From NCBI GenBank assembly GCA_963693285.1, contig OY848917.1, positions 34,297,245-34,361,244 on the forward strand: DNA of 64,000 nucleotides, read 5' to 3'. The notes below the pieces were generated by a model. The model searched no databases and was not told the DNA's origin. It saw nothing but the letters and a program-made list of their open reading frames with translations. Below, piece after piece: positions 26,373 to 37,310 of this stretch. A program made the position numbers and the translations under genes. How positions within the stretch are numbered: the first letter of the stretch is position 1; each line of letters begins with the position of its first letter. This DNA is from Xestospongia muta. Lineage: Eukaryota; Porifera; Demospongiae; Haplosclerida; Petrosiidae.

Positions 26373-26456
26373 ATTGTCTGAAACATCCACTTGAACATCA
26401 TGGTCTAGAAATACTTGTACTACATTATCATGACCATTGTAACCCATAGTACATAT
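26373..26456 (-). CDS. Ankyrin-repeat exon (GYNGHDNVVQVFL)
   Basis: This is an 84-bp minus-strand exon of 28 codons, reading ICTMGYNGHDNVVQVFLDHD and ending VDVSDN. It matches the second half of an ankyrin repeat (NGHxxVV..L), followed by the hairpin linker. The acceptor is TGACTCAG and the donor GTCAGT lies at 26367-26372. The TPLH part of the repeat is missing, so either an upstream exon supplies it or the exon is degenerate. No upstream exon was found before 28.6 kb. Confidence 0.65.
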
Positions 26457-28640
26457 CTGAGTCATAAAATATTAACTTAGGTAAGAAGTTATCTGATTAT
26501 TCTTGTTTAAGAAGACAAGATGAATGTCAAAACTGACCTACTCTATTCTGTCATAAGATCTCAAGTACACTGCCATATATAAAGCTCACCTAAACCAGGA
26601 ATTAATAAACTTCTCATAATGTTGTACAACAGCCAATGGAGAGAACAGGAGCAAGAGTTTCTCTAGAAAAATGATGCCACATGAAACAGCCAACTATTAC
26701 TCTATTACCCTTACCAGAAGACAGCAGCTCTACTAGAGGACAATGTCAAAAATTAGTCAGCAAGATTGTTATAAACGAGGTTAAGTGAGAGGTGTTTAAC
26801 ATGCCTCATGTACCAATACACATGCCCTTAACATGTAACACCAACATTATTTTGGTTACATGTCAGTATGTTTATTTATCACAGCTCAACTAGGGTTACT
26901 AGCCACATGTGTGTTTTAGGCTTGATAGCTCGTGACTTCAGTAATTTAATCACCAGAGACTCTACCTAGAGAAACTAAAGCAAGAAAATACAATCATATG
27001 TCTAGTCATAAGAACAAATTGATTAATTTTAAGTACATTTGTATATGATACTCACATAAGTCTGGATACAAGAAACGTTTGATATATAAGGTAATGTAGA
27101 AGAGAAAAGGAGAGCCAGTATATTTCAGCTTGAGTGCTTAACTCTTCTTACACAAGAACTCTGAAGAATTATTGAGTGTTCAACTCTCATACAAGTTCTG
27201 ACAGGTCAATCCTAACAGAAAGATTCTGAAAAAAATAAAGTGCTCATGACAGCTAAGACAACAATGTATTCAACCAACCAGTAAATCTAAACTATTACCA
27301 ATCTAAACATAAAACCACAATAATATTGTGGAGTATGCAAAGACTCATAATTATCCCCTGGTTATCCTCAATGCCTTGCATGCAATTTAGACTAATTAGG
27401 TTCTAAATTTAGTAGTTGCTCACTAAAAATCCTAACAGAATTGAAAAGTAGCAGCAAAATTTCAGATTTGTATATGATCGAAGAAAGTAATTGATACATT
27501 GTAAGTCCACTTGTCTTGTATATAACATGCTTACATAAACCATGATTCCATGAACTTTCGAATACGTTGTAAGAAAACCAAATGGAGAGAAGGAGAACAT
27601 GGTTTGATCTACAAAGATAGCATTGTGAATTATCAACAATTTTGTGAGAGTAGGCAATTTGTTTAGTTACTGGCAACAAAAAGATGTATTCAAGTGAAGA
27701 ACACACTCAGCGGCTCATAAAAAAAGCAACAGAACTCTTCTTCTGTTCTGCCTTCAAAAACCACAACATAACGTGACAGTGATGTAATATTGCGAAAATG
27801 TATGAACATGTGTCATGTTAGTCTGCACTAATGATTGCTAATTAAATCAATTAGTATATAACATAAGTGATGTGAATTAGTACATGCAATAATACAGTAA
27901 CAATATAATAGAAAGGGAACTATTACTACTCTGTTATAATAGTCTTGGTTATCATTCATAGTATTATTTACTGAGGTTTTAGAACACTGAATAAAGTGAC
28001 ATAATTGATCCCACATGTTGGACTATTAACCAGACAAAAGTTATTGCACTTTTATAGTTGTCATGGAAACAAACTATACAGACTTGTTCAAATTTGATGA
28101 TTCTACTCTACTAACAATTAGTGCATCCATGACAACACAGACAATACTATCTCTTGTATTCTATCATTTTTATTAATGTTTAATAGGATTGAAACAGAAT
28201 AAATGATAAGATAAGCTGGATATGCCTTTAAGTCATGTAAATGATATAATCCCACTTAATCCAGTTACAGAATTGTGGCAGACCTGTTTTAAATTAACAT
28301 CTGGTGACAACTCCATTGTCTTCACTGGTGGGATTCTTAGTGAACTGTTGAGCATGCAAACACATGTTGAGCCAGTCAGTACATTGGCTAAAAACATTTG
28401 CCTATCTCTGTTGGGTAGCCATTGGGCATAGCAATGAGAGTATTTTGCATCAACTCCAAAGTAATTTGCACCCCACATACCACAACAACTGAATGCACAA
28501 AATTATTTCAACTGCCATAATGTCTTTGACAGTGCTGTACTAACTGCTTATATAAGACAGCAGTAATATGTACATGAATCCATCTGAAGTATGCTGTGAG
28601 GTAAACACTTAATCATACTTATCTATATATATATGGACAT
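26457..28640. other. Non-coding stretch upstream of the ankyrin exons
   Basis: Nothing convincing is seen. Several overlapping open frames (27392-27706, 27828-28016, 28222-28478) lack domain signals, splice context or similarity to other parts of the window. A promoter for the ankyrin gene may lie here but cannot be pointed to. Confidence 0.45.
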
Positions 28641-28641
28641 G

Positions 28642-28750
28642 TTAATGCTTATTCAGGTTGACTTCATGTTCTTTGTCATGACCAACTCTCTTATAATAAT
28701 AATAGGATCGCAACTGATCGGCTTTATCCACTCCACCCATAAATTTATTA
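28642..28750 (-). pseudogene. piggyBac transposase fragment (catalytic C-terminal motif)
   Basis: The minus-strand reading NKFMGGVDKADQLRSYY is the hallmark of the piggyBac DDE domain (DDE_Tnp_1_7), where the final catalytic Asp lies in GGVDKAD. About 36 codons survive, ended by a stop after NLNKH. There is no flanking transposase sequence, so it is an isolated fragment. Confidence 0.85.
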
Positions 28751-28837
28751 TAAGCTATTGTGTGAGTTAGTGTTTTCACAGTTATTACTGTTTCATATCT
28801 TTCCTTCCTTTGACAGGTTGTTGTAGATAGAGATCAC

Positions 28838-29113
28838 CTACATTTTACTAGATGTAAGATCTCTCTCAAGTGACAAAAGAGATATGTCTGCTAGTCTTTG
28901 GTCTGTCATGGTAATCCTCAAGTGAGTCTTTATTCTGATCAAGGGCGAGAAAGATCTTTCACATTGAGCTGTACTAACAACTATGGTTAGTGCAATTTGA
29001 AATAGTTTTGTCAATGTTGGGAAACCAGATTGGAGTGGTGAAAGTTGATGATATGCCTCTAAAACAGACTCTGTTTGCTCTTCTTGCACTTGTAGAGTTC
29101 TACTCGCCAACAA
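28838..29113 (-). pseudogene. hAT transposase C-terminal dimerisation region
   Basis: The 91-codon minus-strand frame contains FPTLTKLFQIALTIVVSTAQ, then CERSFSPL, R-I-K-T-H-L-R and RLADISLLSLE. This order is the hAT-family C-terminal dimerisation domain as found in ZMYM-like and DUF4371-type proteins. Only the last part of a typical 600-800 residue transposase remains. The sequence directly upstream (29114-29260) is not recognisably hAT. Confidence 0.85.
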
Positions 29114-29266
29114 ACATTCATTTGGGAGCAGCTCATGATTTGACGATTTGATTGGGCACTAGGGTTGAATACCCTTACATCAACAAATGCCTTTTCATTA
29201 GGTCTTTAGTACCACCTTCTTCTCTAATGTCAAATTCACTGTAACTCTTTTGTTTTTGTGCTGTCA

Positions 29267-29714
29267 ATACCTCTCTACTATTACATTTGGTTTTGGTAAT
29301 TTCATTACTATTTCTTCAAAAGATTTTGTGTTCAGTTTGTATGTTTGGCTACCTATAGTGCTGAGCAGAATAGCCACTTTCTTTCTCTCTTTTGTGACAC
29401 CATTAGCTAGTTAATTTTCAGCATAGGATGCAGTCAATACTTCTCTGCTATTACAGTTGGTTTTGGTTCTAATGTTCTGGTAATTTCATTAATATTTCTT
29501 CAAAAGGTTTTGTGTTCAGTTTGTCAGATGTGTACTAATCTTTTAGTAGATTGTATGTTTGGCTACCTATAGTGCTGAGCAGAATAGCCACCTTCTTTCT
29601 CTCTTCTGTGACACCATTAGCTAGTAAATATTCCTCCATCCTTTCAGCATAGGATGACCATTGTGTTGTCCCTTGATCAAAAGCTCCTTCAGCACCTACA
29701 AACCTCGTCGCCAT
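29267..29714 (-). pseudogene. Ty3/Gypsy-type Gag N-terminus, broken and partly duplicated in tandem
   Basis: From an ATG at 29712-29714 the minus strand reads MATRFVGAEGAFDQ, WSSYAERMEEYLLANGV and KKVAILLSTIGSQTYNLL. A stop follows, then LEPKPTVIAEKY after a frameshift. This is the start of a Gypsy-like Gag. The part from the YAE-M region to the end is repeated at about 29267-29435 with an internal deletion (the KD-stop-YTSD segment is missing). No LTR, protease or integrase is seen nearby. Confidence 0.8.
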
Positions 29715-30301
29715 TTGTTATATCCTTGACATTATAACAAATACTATATTTTTTGTTAAGATACTCAGATGATTAGAATACTAAAAAAATTGAAAAGTCA
29801 GACTATTTATACAGTACTGTAATTAGATACATATTTACTAAATAAACAATTATGTGATGATAGTTTAATTAGTTGAACATAACACTGGCAAAGTAGTCTT
29901 TGAACAATAGCATTAGTTGTATTTTGTAAAACAAATTGGTGGAATTTTGTGAGAAGTAATCCATACCAAAAGTAAACAGAGATCAATAGAAAGCAACCTC
30001 TCTTCATTGACAATACTGGTAAAGAAACATCTGATCACCCAACCATGTATACCCTCAGCTCTGTTAACAATGGAAGCTCGTAGAAATGATCATGATTCTC
30101 ATTTCATATACTTCAATCAATTGGATGGGGAAATAATTTAAAAAATGGCCCTCAGATTATAAGGTGCTGTTGGTCCCTCTGGAATTGAGTTAGCTGTACA
30201 TGCAATGCATCAAATCTTTCATTTAGCTGACACAAAGATTTTGAAAATTTACACTAGGAATAGATTGTGTTCTCTTAACAAATAACCATATCTTAGCAGC
30301 A
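29715..30301. other. No recognised gene
   Basis: This stretch is AT-rich DNA between retroelement fragments. A short minus-strand frame near 30170-30240 reads NERFDALHVQLTQFQRDQQH, which looks like coiled-coil debris, but no family can be given. Confidence 0.4.
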
Positions 30302-30609
30302 TTAGCAAATAAGTGGAATTCGGTAAATCATGCACATACACATACCCAGAGGATCCCTCAGTATTGCACTCTCATCCAAGATAATAATATCACAATCTGT
30401 GAAAGCTATGCTGGGTTTCTGTAGGAGTTGATAAGAATGGTAGCCATGGATGGACAAAGCCACCTTATGTTGCGTAGTGGTGTCAGGCAATTTAATGAGT
30501 TAAAAGCGTTACTGGTATCAACAAGGAGAAGCACTTTATGTTCAAAGATTGTACGTATAGAATGGATAGCAGCCTTCAACAAGGAAATGAAATTTAATAG
30601 TTCGCCCAC
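30302..30609 (-). pseudogene. Reverse transcriptase fragment, copy A
   Basis: The minus-strand reading LLVDTSNAFNSLNCLTPL and RWLCPSMATILINSYRNPA matches the RT palm around catalytic motif A (D-x-x-N-A-F-N-x-L). It continues after a frameshift into ILDESAILRDPLGMCM, the position of the conserved G-x-x-Q-G-D-P-L-x-M motif, here degenerate. The style is that of animal RTs whose downstream region carries the cysteine motif seen at 59364-59714. A shorter second copy lies at 61020-61140 and in both places a mariner-type transposase is the upstream neighbour. Confidence 0.8.
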
Positions 30610-30758
30610 GCATTCCGTATGTTAATTATTTTCCTCAATGAGCACATGTTTGTTAGTTTTTGTTATAGAGTGTGAAAGATCTTCTACAATCCAGTTTGTT
30701 CGTGGGTTACAACTGTTACTTTTGTCAGAAGTCAGTTGAATAACTGTTATAGTTTATT

Positions 30759-31641
30759 TTAGTAACTATTCCAGAGGAAAGAAGTAGAAAGACGGAAAAA
30801 TAGAACTTCGTCATCGGAACTATCAAATTGTTTAGAATTACCAGACTCATCCATTTTATCTCCTGCTTGAATGATGAACTCATACACTAACTCTTTATAG
30901 AGGCCATCATTAGACCAATAGTGGTCTTCAAAGTGGATCTTAACATGTTGAATGAGGCTTTTCCAATTATCAGGTGTCAAAATATCAAAAGCCTTCCATA
31001 CCACTACTCTACCTCATGGAAATGTATACATGAGTATTAGGTTTGATGTGAAGTTTAAGCTGTGTCTAAGCCAACTCGGTTAGGATCGAGAGTGCGGCAG
31101 TACCAGGGAGTCAGACCACCTCATCCCCTATAATATGATGTACTAATTAATAAATAAAGCTGAGTACTTACTAGCACCAGTTGCCATGTCATCAACAACA
31201 TAGTGAGGAGTAGGTTTCAATCTTTGTATGATGCAATATAGTTTATCTTTCATGGCATTTGTTGGGAATTCAATCCCTTTGCCTGAAGCCAATCTTGCAT
31301 CTTTTGCTTTGTCCGACTTTTGACTTGGACAGTGTCACTACGACAACTATGATATGAGGCATTATCCATTACAATAACACTGTTAGGTGGAATATTGGGG
31401 AGAAATTTGGTAGCATACCACTGCTTAAAATGATCAGCAGTTATCTAAAAATGGTAGTCACCAGTTTTGTTTTGGATCTGAATATGAGAATGGTATTGGG
31501 AATCCAACCAATCAGACAATCATTTTGAAGAATGATAAGCTGTGCACCCTTTCCAGGAGGCCTTTTATACCACCAAGGGTTCCACCAATTACACTTACCA
31601 TTGTGAGTATAGGTCCAGGTTTCTTCAATGTAAATAACTGA
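30759..31641 (-). pseudogene. IS630/Tc1-mariner-type transposase, C-terminal part, copy A
   Basis: The minus strand reads SVIYIEETWTYTHNGKCN, where the first catalytic block is normally YLDETW but here is YIEETW. Further on come FLPNIPPNSVIVMDNASYHS, the second catalytic Asp block (VMDNASYH), and near the end WKSLIQHVKIHFEDHYW and an acidic tail. Stops and frameshifts separate these parts. The N-terminal helix-turn-helix part is absent, because at 31642 the reading passes directly into hAT sequence. Copy B at 61230-63260 retains the N-terminus. Confidence 0.82.
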
Positions 31642-31940
31642 CATGAAATGTATAGTGTAGCTGATATATGGAGTCATGCCTTAGCTGGAACAAAGGTCCA
31701 TTGTGGCCGAGAAGTAGTCAACTATGCTTAGCTCTTGCCTCACTTCATCTTTAGTCTCTGAGTATAAAGCAGGCAAAGCTGTTTTGGTGAAGTAACAGCG
31801 ACTTGGGACTTCATACCAACTGTCCAAAGTATACAAAAGCTTCTTGAACCCAGGCTTCTCAATGGTGTAGATTAGGAAGACTATCCTTAGCTATGTAGTA
31901 AGTCACACCGTTGGTGATCTCTTTCCACCTTTTTCCTTTG
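31642..31940 (-). pseudogene. hAT/ZBED-type transposase fragment
   Basis: In the minus direction the order is KRWKEITNGVTYYIAKDSLP, a frameshift near 31870, IEKPGFKKLLYTLDSWYEVP, SRCYFTKTALPALYSETK, VDYFSATMDLCSS, a stop, and MTPYISYTIHFM. This is the RNase H-fold start of ZBED-like hAT transposases, including the first catalytic Asp of T-x-D-L-x-S (here MDL). The fragment stops exactly where the mariner-type block begins. Confidence 0.82.
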
Positions 31941-33300
31941 TGCTCATAGAGTTTAATGATGTCGGTAGGATGGCACATCAAATGGTTAACATTCACTGCC
32001 AATCCTACCTCGCCTCCATGCATATCACAACAATGAAATTGGCAATGTTGTCCACCCACTTTTAGAACCTTGTCATGATGGTTGTACCACAATTGCAGGT
32101 CTCTTACCAGGCACTTCAAGGCCTGGGGTAGGCCACCTTGATTGGCAAACCTGCCCTAGTTGAAGCTCTCAAATTTTCTGGCATCTGTGTAGCCGTTGCG
32201 CACTTTCATCAAATAGTTACTGGAAGGCAGTTCCAGAACCTGCTCATTAGAGAGAGTTACCATGCTGTAGAACAGTGTTCTTCCTGTAAATGTCATGAAG
32301 TGCCCATGGCATGTGACCAGATTTAGCTGCACTAGGATTGGAAAAGACATGCTAATCTTTCTCCTCCACCAATACGGCAAGCTGATGGCTGAATTCAAAA
32401 AGGCCATTGCATGGAAAAAGGCTTCCAGACCGAGGTTGTACTCAACTATTGTATAGTATTCATACGTTTGGACGCCATAGCAATGTTTCATTTCCATGGC
32501 ATTGTGATGGGGATCTCGAAATGGCAGCCAGGTCTGATGCCTACTGGAATCTTTGAATCCCACACTGATGCCGTGGCGGCCAAAATTACTGATGAGGCCC
32601 AGAAACTTGTGCAGCATAAGGAAACTACCATCACCATCATTGAGGTGAATGGCGCATAGAGCAGGCACGCTTCCGTTGATAGACTGAACAAACTCGTTGG
32701 CTTCATGCAAGGGAATCAAACGGCCCATAATAGAATGGTAAATGATGTTGTTAAAAAGGCCAGAAACTATGAGAGGCCTTGGGAGACTAGCACAAATTTG
32801 GCCCTTTGATGAGGGGCTGTTTGTCGTGAATATGTGACTGTCGTGCAAAGACATTTTGCCAGTAATTATTTTTCACCACCACAGTCATTGTACATCAACT
32901 GACAGCACAGGTGAGGTCATCATTTATCTCATACTTATCTTCAGTGAATGTTGATGAGCTCTCTGACTGACCACATTGGGATATTTGGCAGCCACAGCAA
33001 ATCAGAATGTCCAGCATTTCTTGCTTTTTTTGGTCATTGAGGTGGCAAGCCACCATTTGTAAAATAACTGAGTTGCCAGGTTGTAAAATGCAGTGGTTTG
33101 TCAACATGTACAAAGGAACTACCTTTGACCACAGTTCTTCTAATAGCAAACCAGTGTGGAGCACACATCGGGTTTCATACTGCTTCCCGAGATTGTTTAG
33201 TCAGAGTAAAATGTTATTACTAGCATCAACCAGAACACTCATCCCCACTTTGGCTTGTATTACAATGTCTTCAGGAACCAACACCCTGAATCAATAGACA
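31941..33300 (-). pseudogene. Decayed coding tract of unknown family (possible viral structural protein)
   Basis: Four minus-strand frames follow one another with only short gaps: 33164-32895, 32854-32156 (232 codons, the longest open frame here), and 32119 down to about 31940. They seem to continue the frame that ends near 33260. GC content is visibly higher than in the neighbourhood. Recognisable stretches such as LIPLHEANEFVQSINGSVPA or WYNHHDKVLKVGGQHCQFHC match no domain I can name. The length of the combined tract (about 600 codons with the 33.3-33.9 part) and the basic, Ser/Gly-rich start would suit a small DNA-virus capsid. That is a weak inference, and a transposon-encoded protein is equally possible. 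Confidence 0.45.
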
Positions 33301-33357
33301 AGCGAACAGTGTCCATTCCATGATTTTGTTCAAACTCACTAATCGGAGTTAGGTCAT

Positions 33358-34430
33358 CCAGTTCCACAGCTGTGTAAATAGACGCACTGACTGTCACGCC
33401 AGATGTGAGCAAGGTGATTAAAAAGTATGTTTGTTCCCGTTGAGGACAATTCAATTCAAGTATTTTAGCCTCTTTGACTGTGGGCATATTTATTGATCCA
33501 GTTCCGGTAAAACCAGTAATGATGTTCCCAGTACTAACACCACCACTTGCACTATTGCTCGGCCCATCGCTGTTACCAGCACTATTGCTGGGAGTTCCTT
33601 GGCTACCAACATCATGTCTCGGCTCCTCTTCTAATAGGTGTACCATCGTCAGTTGATGGCCTTTTTGAACACAGTCTACTGGAGGAGAGAGCAGCAGAAT
33701 GCCCACTACTACCTGATCCAGCATGACAAGAGGAAACCACGCTTGACAGGCTATCCCTCAATGAGGTGCCCAGTGCACCTAAAGACGCACCAGGAATCCA
33801 TTGAGTTGCCTCCAATATCTTCCTCAACCTGGGAAGTATTTGTCTAGCAACTTCACTTGAGCAATTTGTTAAAGAAATAGGTTAATGTCACCTATCAGTT
33901 AAAACTAACAAACATGGGACATTACCATGTATAACATTACTATCATTGTAATGGTACTACCGTTGCTATCATCAGTCTTAGTTACTTTTGCTGAGAGAAC
34001 CATTTTCATTACTGTTGCCATTATCATTGTTATATTAAAAATTTCTATATTTAATTATTTTTAAAAGTTATGCATAAAAAATGGCCTAATGCTGAATAAG
34101 ATTTCCTTTAACATTGTATATGACCATCTGTCCTGGTACCTTAAGGAAAAGAAGTGACATTGTTGAATAACATATATATAATGTTTATGCTTACTTTTTT
34201 ATTATGTTTACTCTTGAAGCTGGTCCTCTTCGGCTTTTTCCGATGAAGAAGCTAGAAAAAGACAGATATTATTACATTTATTGCACACTATATTATATAT
34301 ACTTACCCTAAGAGCACCAGCATGATAATAACAGACTAACTGTCCTATGCTTTTGGTACCTATGCATAAAGCTATATGAGCAGTTAGTCTGCCTGTACCA
34401 TTCCCACAACTTTTTCCCACCTTCTGACGT
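33358..34430 (-). repeat. 1.07-kb module, copy 1, with Ser/Gly-rich frame
   Basis: This is the first of three tandem modules starting at CCAGTTCCACAGCTGTG. On the minus strand a frame of about 150 codons begins behind a mutated splice acceptor at about 33862. It runs through QILPRLREILEATQWIP, a Ser/Gly-rich low-complexity stretch with KRPSTDDGTP, and the constant block TGSINMPTVKEAKI. Copy 1 alone continues past AVELD into DLTPISEFEQNHGMD and the unknown coding tract. The rest of the module (33890-34260) is non-coding and repeated in copy 2. Confidence 0.8.
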
Positions 34431-35507
34431 CCAGTTCCACAGCTGTGCGAATGGACGTACTGACTGTCACGCCAGATGTGAGCAAGGTGATTAAAAAGCA
34501 TGTTTGTTCTGGTGAGGACAATTCAATTCAGGTATTTTAGCCTCTTTGACTGTGGGCATGTTTATTGATCCAGTTCCGGTACTACCGGTAAAACCAGTAA
34601 TGATGCTTAGTAATGATGCTCCCAGTACTGACACCACTACTTGCACTATTGCGCAGCCCATCGCTGTTACCAGCACTATTGCTGGGAGTTCCTTGGCTAC
34701 CAACATCATTCTCAGCCGCTTGGATCCTCCTCTAATAGGTGTACCATTGTCAGTTGATAGCCTTTTTCATCCCAGTCTACTGGAGGAGAGAGAAGCAGAA
34801 TGCCCACTACTACCTGATCCGACATGACAAGAGGAAACCTTGCTTGACAGGCTATCCCTCAATGAGGTGCCCAGTGCATTTAAGGACTCACCAGGAATCC
34901 ATTGAGTTGCCTCCAATATCTCCCTCAGCCTTGGAAGTATTTGTCTAGCAACTTCACTTGAGCAATCTGATAAAGAAATAGGTTAATGTCACCTATCAGT
35001 TAAAACTAACAAACATGGGACTTTACCATGTATAACATTACTATCATTGTAATGGTACTACCGTTGCTATCATCAGTCTTAGTTACTTTTGCTAAGTGAA
35101 CCATTTTCATTACTGTTCCATTATCATTGTTATTTTTATTATTATGATATATTAAAAATTTCTATATATAATTTTTTATTTATTTTAAAGTTATGCATAA
35201 AAATAAGATTTCCTTTAACATTAAGAAAAAGAAGTGACATTGTTGAATAACATATATATAATGTTTATGCTTACTTTTTTATTACATTTACTCTTGAAAC
35301 TGTTCCTCTTGGTTTTTTCTGATAAAAGAAGCTAGAAGTCAGATATTATTACATTTATTGCACACTATATTATATATACTTAACCCAAGAGCACCAGCAT
35401 GATAATGACAGACTAACTGTCCTATGCTTTTGGTGCCTATGCATAAAGCTATATGAGCAGTTAGTCTGCCTGTACCACTCCCACAACCTTTTCCCACCTT
35501 CTGACGT
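34431..35507 (-). repeat. 1.07-kb module, copy 2
   Basis: This copy has the same order as copy 1. The acceptor TTCTTTATCAG is intact at about 34967, and the frame has the same QWIP start, Ser-rich part and TGSINMPTVKEAKIPELNCP block, but with a frameshift in the middle. After AVELD the sequence leaves the copy 1 continuation and enters GRQKVGKSCGNGTGRLTAHI, which resembles pieces at 47.0 and 49.3 kb and ends at a GTAAGT donor near 34305. Confidence 0.8.
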
Positions 35508-35925
35508 CCAGTTCCACAGCTGTGCGAATGGACGTACTGGCTGTCACGCCAGATGTGAGCAAGGTGATTAAAAAGCATGTTTGTTACATTGAGGACAATT
35601 CAATTCGGGTATTTTAGCCTCTTTGACTGTGGGCATGTTTATTGATCCAGTTCCGGTACTACTGGTAAAACCAGTAATGATGCTCCCAGTACTAACACCA
35701 CTACTTGCACTATTGCTCGGCCTGTTGCTGTTACCAGCACTATCGCTGGGAGTTCCTTGGCTACCAACATCATGTCTTGGCCGCTTGGATCCCCCTCTAA
35801 TAGCTGTATCATCGTCAGTTGATACCCTTTTTGATCCCGGTCTACTGGAGGAGAGAGAAGCAGAATGCCCACTACTACCTGATCTGGCATGACAAGAGGA
35901 AAACATGCTTGGCATTTATTGAAAT
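35508..35925 (-). repeat. 1.07-kb module, copy 3 (partial)
   Basis: This copy keeps the cleanest frame of the Ser/Gly-rich part (115 codons, 35915-35568). It includes SRPGSKRVSTDDDTAIRGG, the basic cluster SKRPRHD that could act as a nuclear localisation signal, and TGSINMPTVKEAKIPELNCP. The 5' half of the module (the QILPRLREIL part) is missing and the sequence breaks off at about 35925. Confidence 0.78.
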
Positions 35926-36229
35926 AAGACTCTTTTTTGTTTTGTTTTTTTATCAAAGATTATTACACTTGGTGTTATTGCTTTGATATGGGATCAAATG
36001 GACGAGGTACCTTGAACTTGATGGCACATTGCAAAATACTTTAGTAATTAGCTCAAAGTTAAAGTCTGAGGCAAGATGATACATTCCCCAAATTTGATAT
36101 AATGGTAAATGTGTGTATGTGTGTATGTCTAGATAGATACTCAGTATACATACAGATGGAATATTCATTTTTCCAAAGGTATCTATACACATCAATCTTA
36201 TCAGCAGAAACAATAAATGGCATCAGCTG

Positions 36230-36400
36230 TACTTTAAAAAAGTTCTTGCATACGTTTGCACTTGTTGAGTTCCTTGAAATAGTCATAGACATGCACATAA
36301 ACCTCCTTTGTTTGAGTCTTCAGTCTCCTCCCATTGCCATCATTACTAACACGAGAGAAAATGTGTTTGCTTGTATTATATTCATGTGAACAAATAATGA
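36230..36400 (-). pseudogene. Mariner-type transposase N-terminal fragment
   Basis: The minus strand reads TQTKEVYVHVYDYFKELNKC, matching QTKEFVVNVYDYFKELSRCK of the transposase at 63.2 kb. The upstream non-coding sequence (GAACAAATAATGAATA) is also shared. Only the first part of the DNA-binding region survives. Confidence 0.75.
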
Positions 36401-36433
36401 ATACAATTAAAATATTGCTTGTTTTTCCGATAG

Positions 36434-36860
36434 TCACAGTGTTAGAACTACCTTGCATGTATGAGATAAATCTAGTCTCTCAATAAGACAAGTATCTTTT
36501 CCATAATAAAGAAGTAGGTTGTGCATATATCCAGACTTGCTGTCAGACAAAACATAAGCTTTTATACCCGAAGGGTTAGGTTTTTCTTTTATGTATTGCC
36601 TGAAGCTAACTCTACCTCTAAAGGAGATTAATGTTTCATCAATAGCTACTTGTCTGTCTGGTGTGTAATTACATTTTATGATTGGTAATAACAAATTAAT
36701 GAATGGCTGTATCTTGCTTTGTCTAGGTCTTGCATCAATCTCAACTACATGAAGCATTCAAAGGATTTGGAGAAAACGGTCTCGTGACATAACTTGGCGA
36801 AAGAAAGGAATGTAGACCAATAGTCACAGATGCGCTGTAACTGTATTATTCCCATATTGA
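36434..36860 (-). pseudogene. piggyBac transposase fragment, catalytic core
   Basis: The minus strand reads CDYWSTFLSF, a frameshift, DRFLQIL, a stop, MLHVVEIDARPRQSKIQPFI, NYTPDRQVAIDETLISFRGR, FRQYIKEKP and GIKAYVLSDSKSGYM. This covers the piggyBac insertion and catalytic regions. The first catalytic Asp is in AIDETLISFRGR and the second is in the SDSKSGY position. The C-terminal half with GGVDKAD is missing. Confidence 0.88.
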
Positions 36861-37310
36861 GTATTATCCCAGTTACAAAGATTGTTGAGTGCACAACACA
36901 CTGTAACTATCATGTCTAACAGAGTGGTATTACTCACTCTGTTTTTAGTAATCAAGTTTGGTTTTCCGTCTCCTTGTTTTGCCATCTGGTTGAGATGCTT
37001 AAAATTTCTATTTAATGCACATCACTGTTTAACAGTTTGTTTCACTGAAGGACTAAAGTGAAGTTATCATCACTGATGCCTTTTTTAGCTGTGCTTAGGG
37101 AAATGTTTCTGTCAGAGAAGACTAGAAGAATGGATTATTGTGGCATTCAGGATTTTTTTAGTGGAGACAGGTGGTGAAAAGGTTACGTTATTAATGAATC
37201 TAAAGGAAGCTCCTTTTAATGACAGAGCAGCAGACTATGTAATTCAAAGTTGGCATGGCTGTCCTACATTAACAAGTTTTAATGGTAGTGTAAGAGAAAG
37301 TGCATCCCCT
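36861..37310. other. No recognised gene
   Basis: A short minus-strand stretch (NRVSNTTLLDMIVTVCCALN, about 36860-36960) could be transposase debris of DDE type. Nothing else is recognisable. Confidence 0.4.

Noticed and set aside
27392..28478. Several overlapping open frames on both strands
   Set aside because: They have no domain signal, mutual overlap in different frames, and ordinary AT-rich composition. Chance frames are expected.
32138..34948. Plus-strand frames opposite the unknown tract and the 1.07-kb modules
   Set aside because: They mirror the minus-strand coding tract. The minus strand has the longer frame, the splice acceptor and the coherent Ser/Gly-rich and basic motifs.
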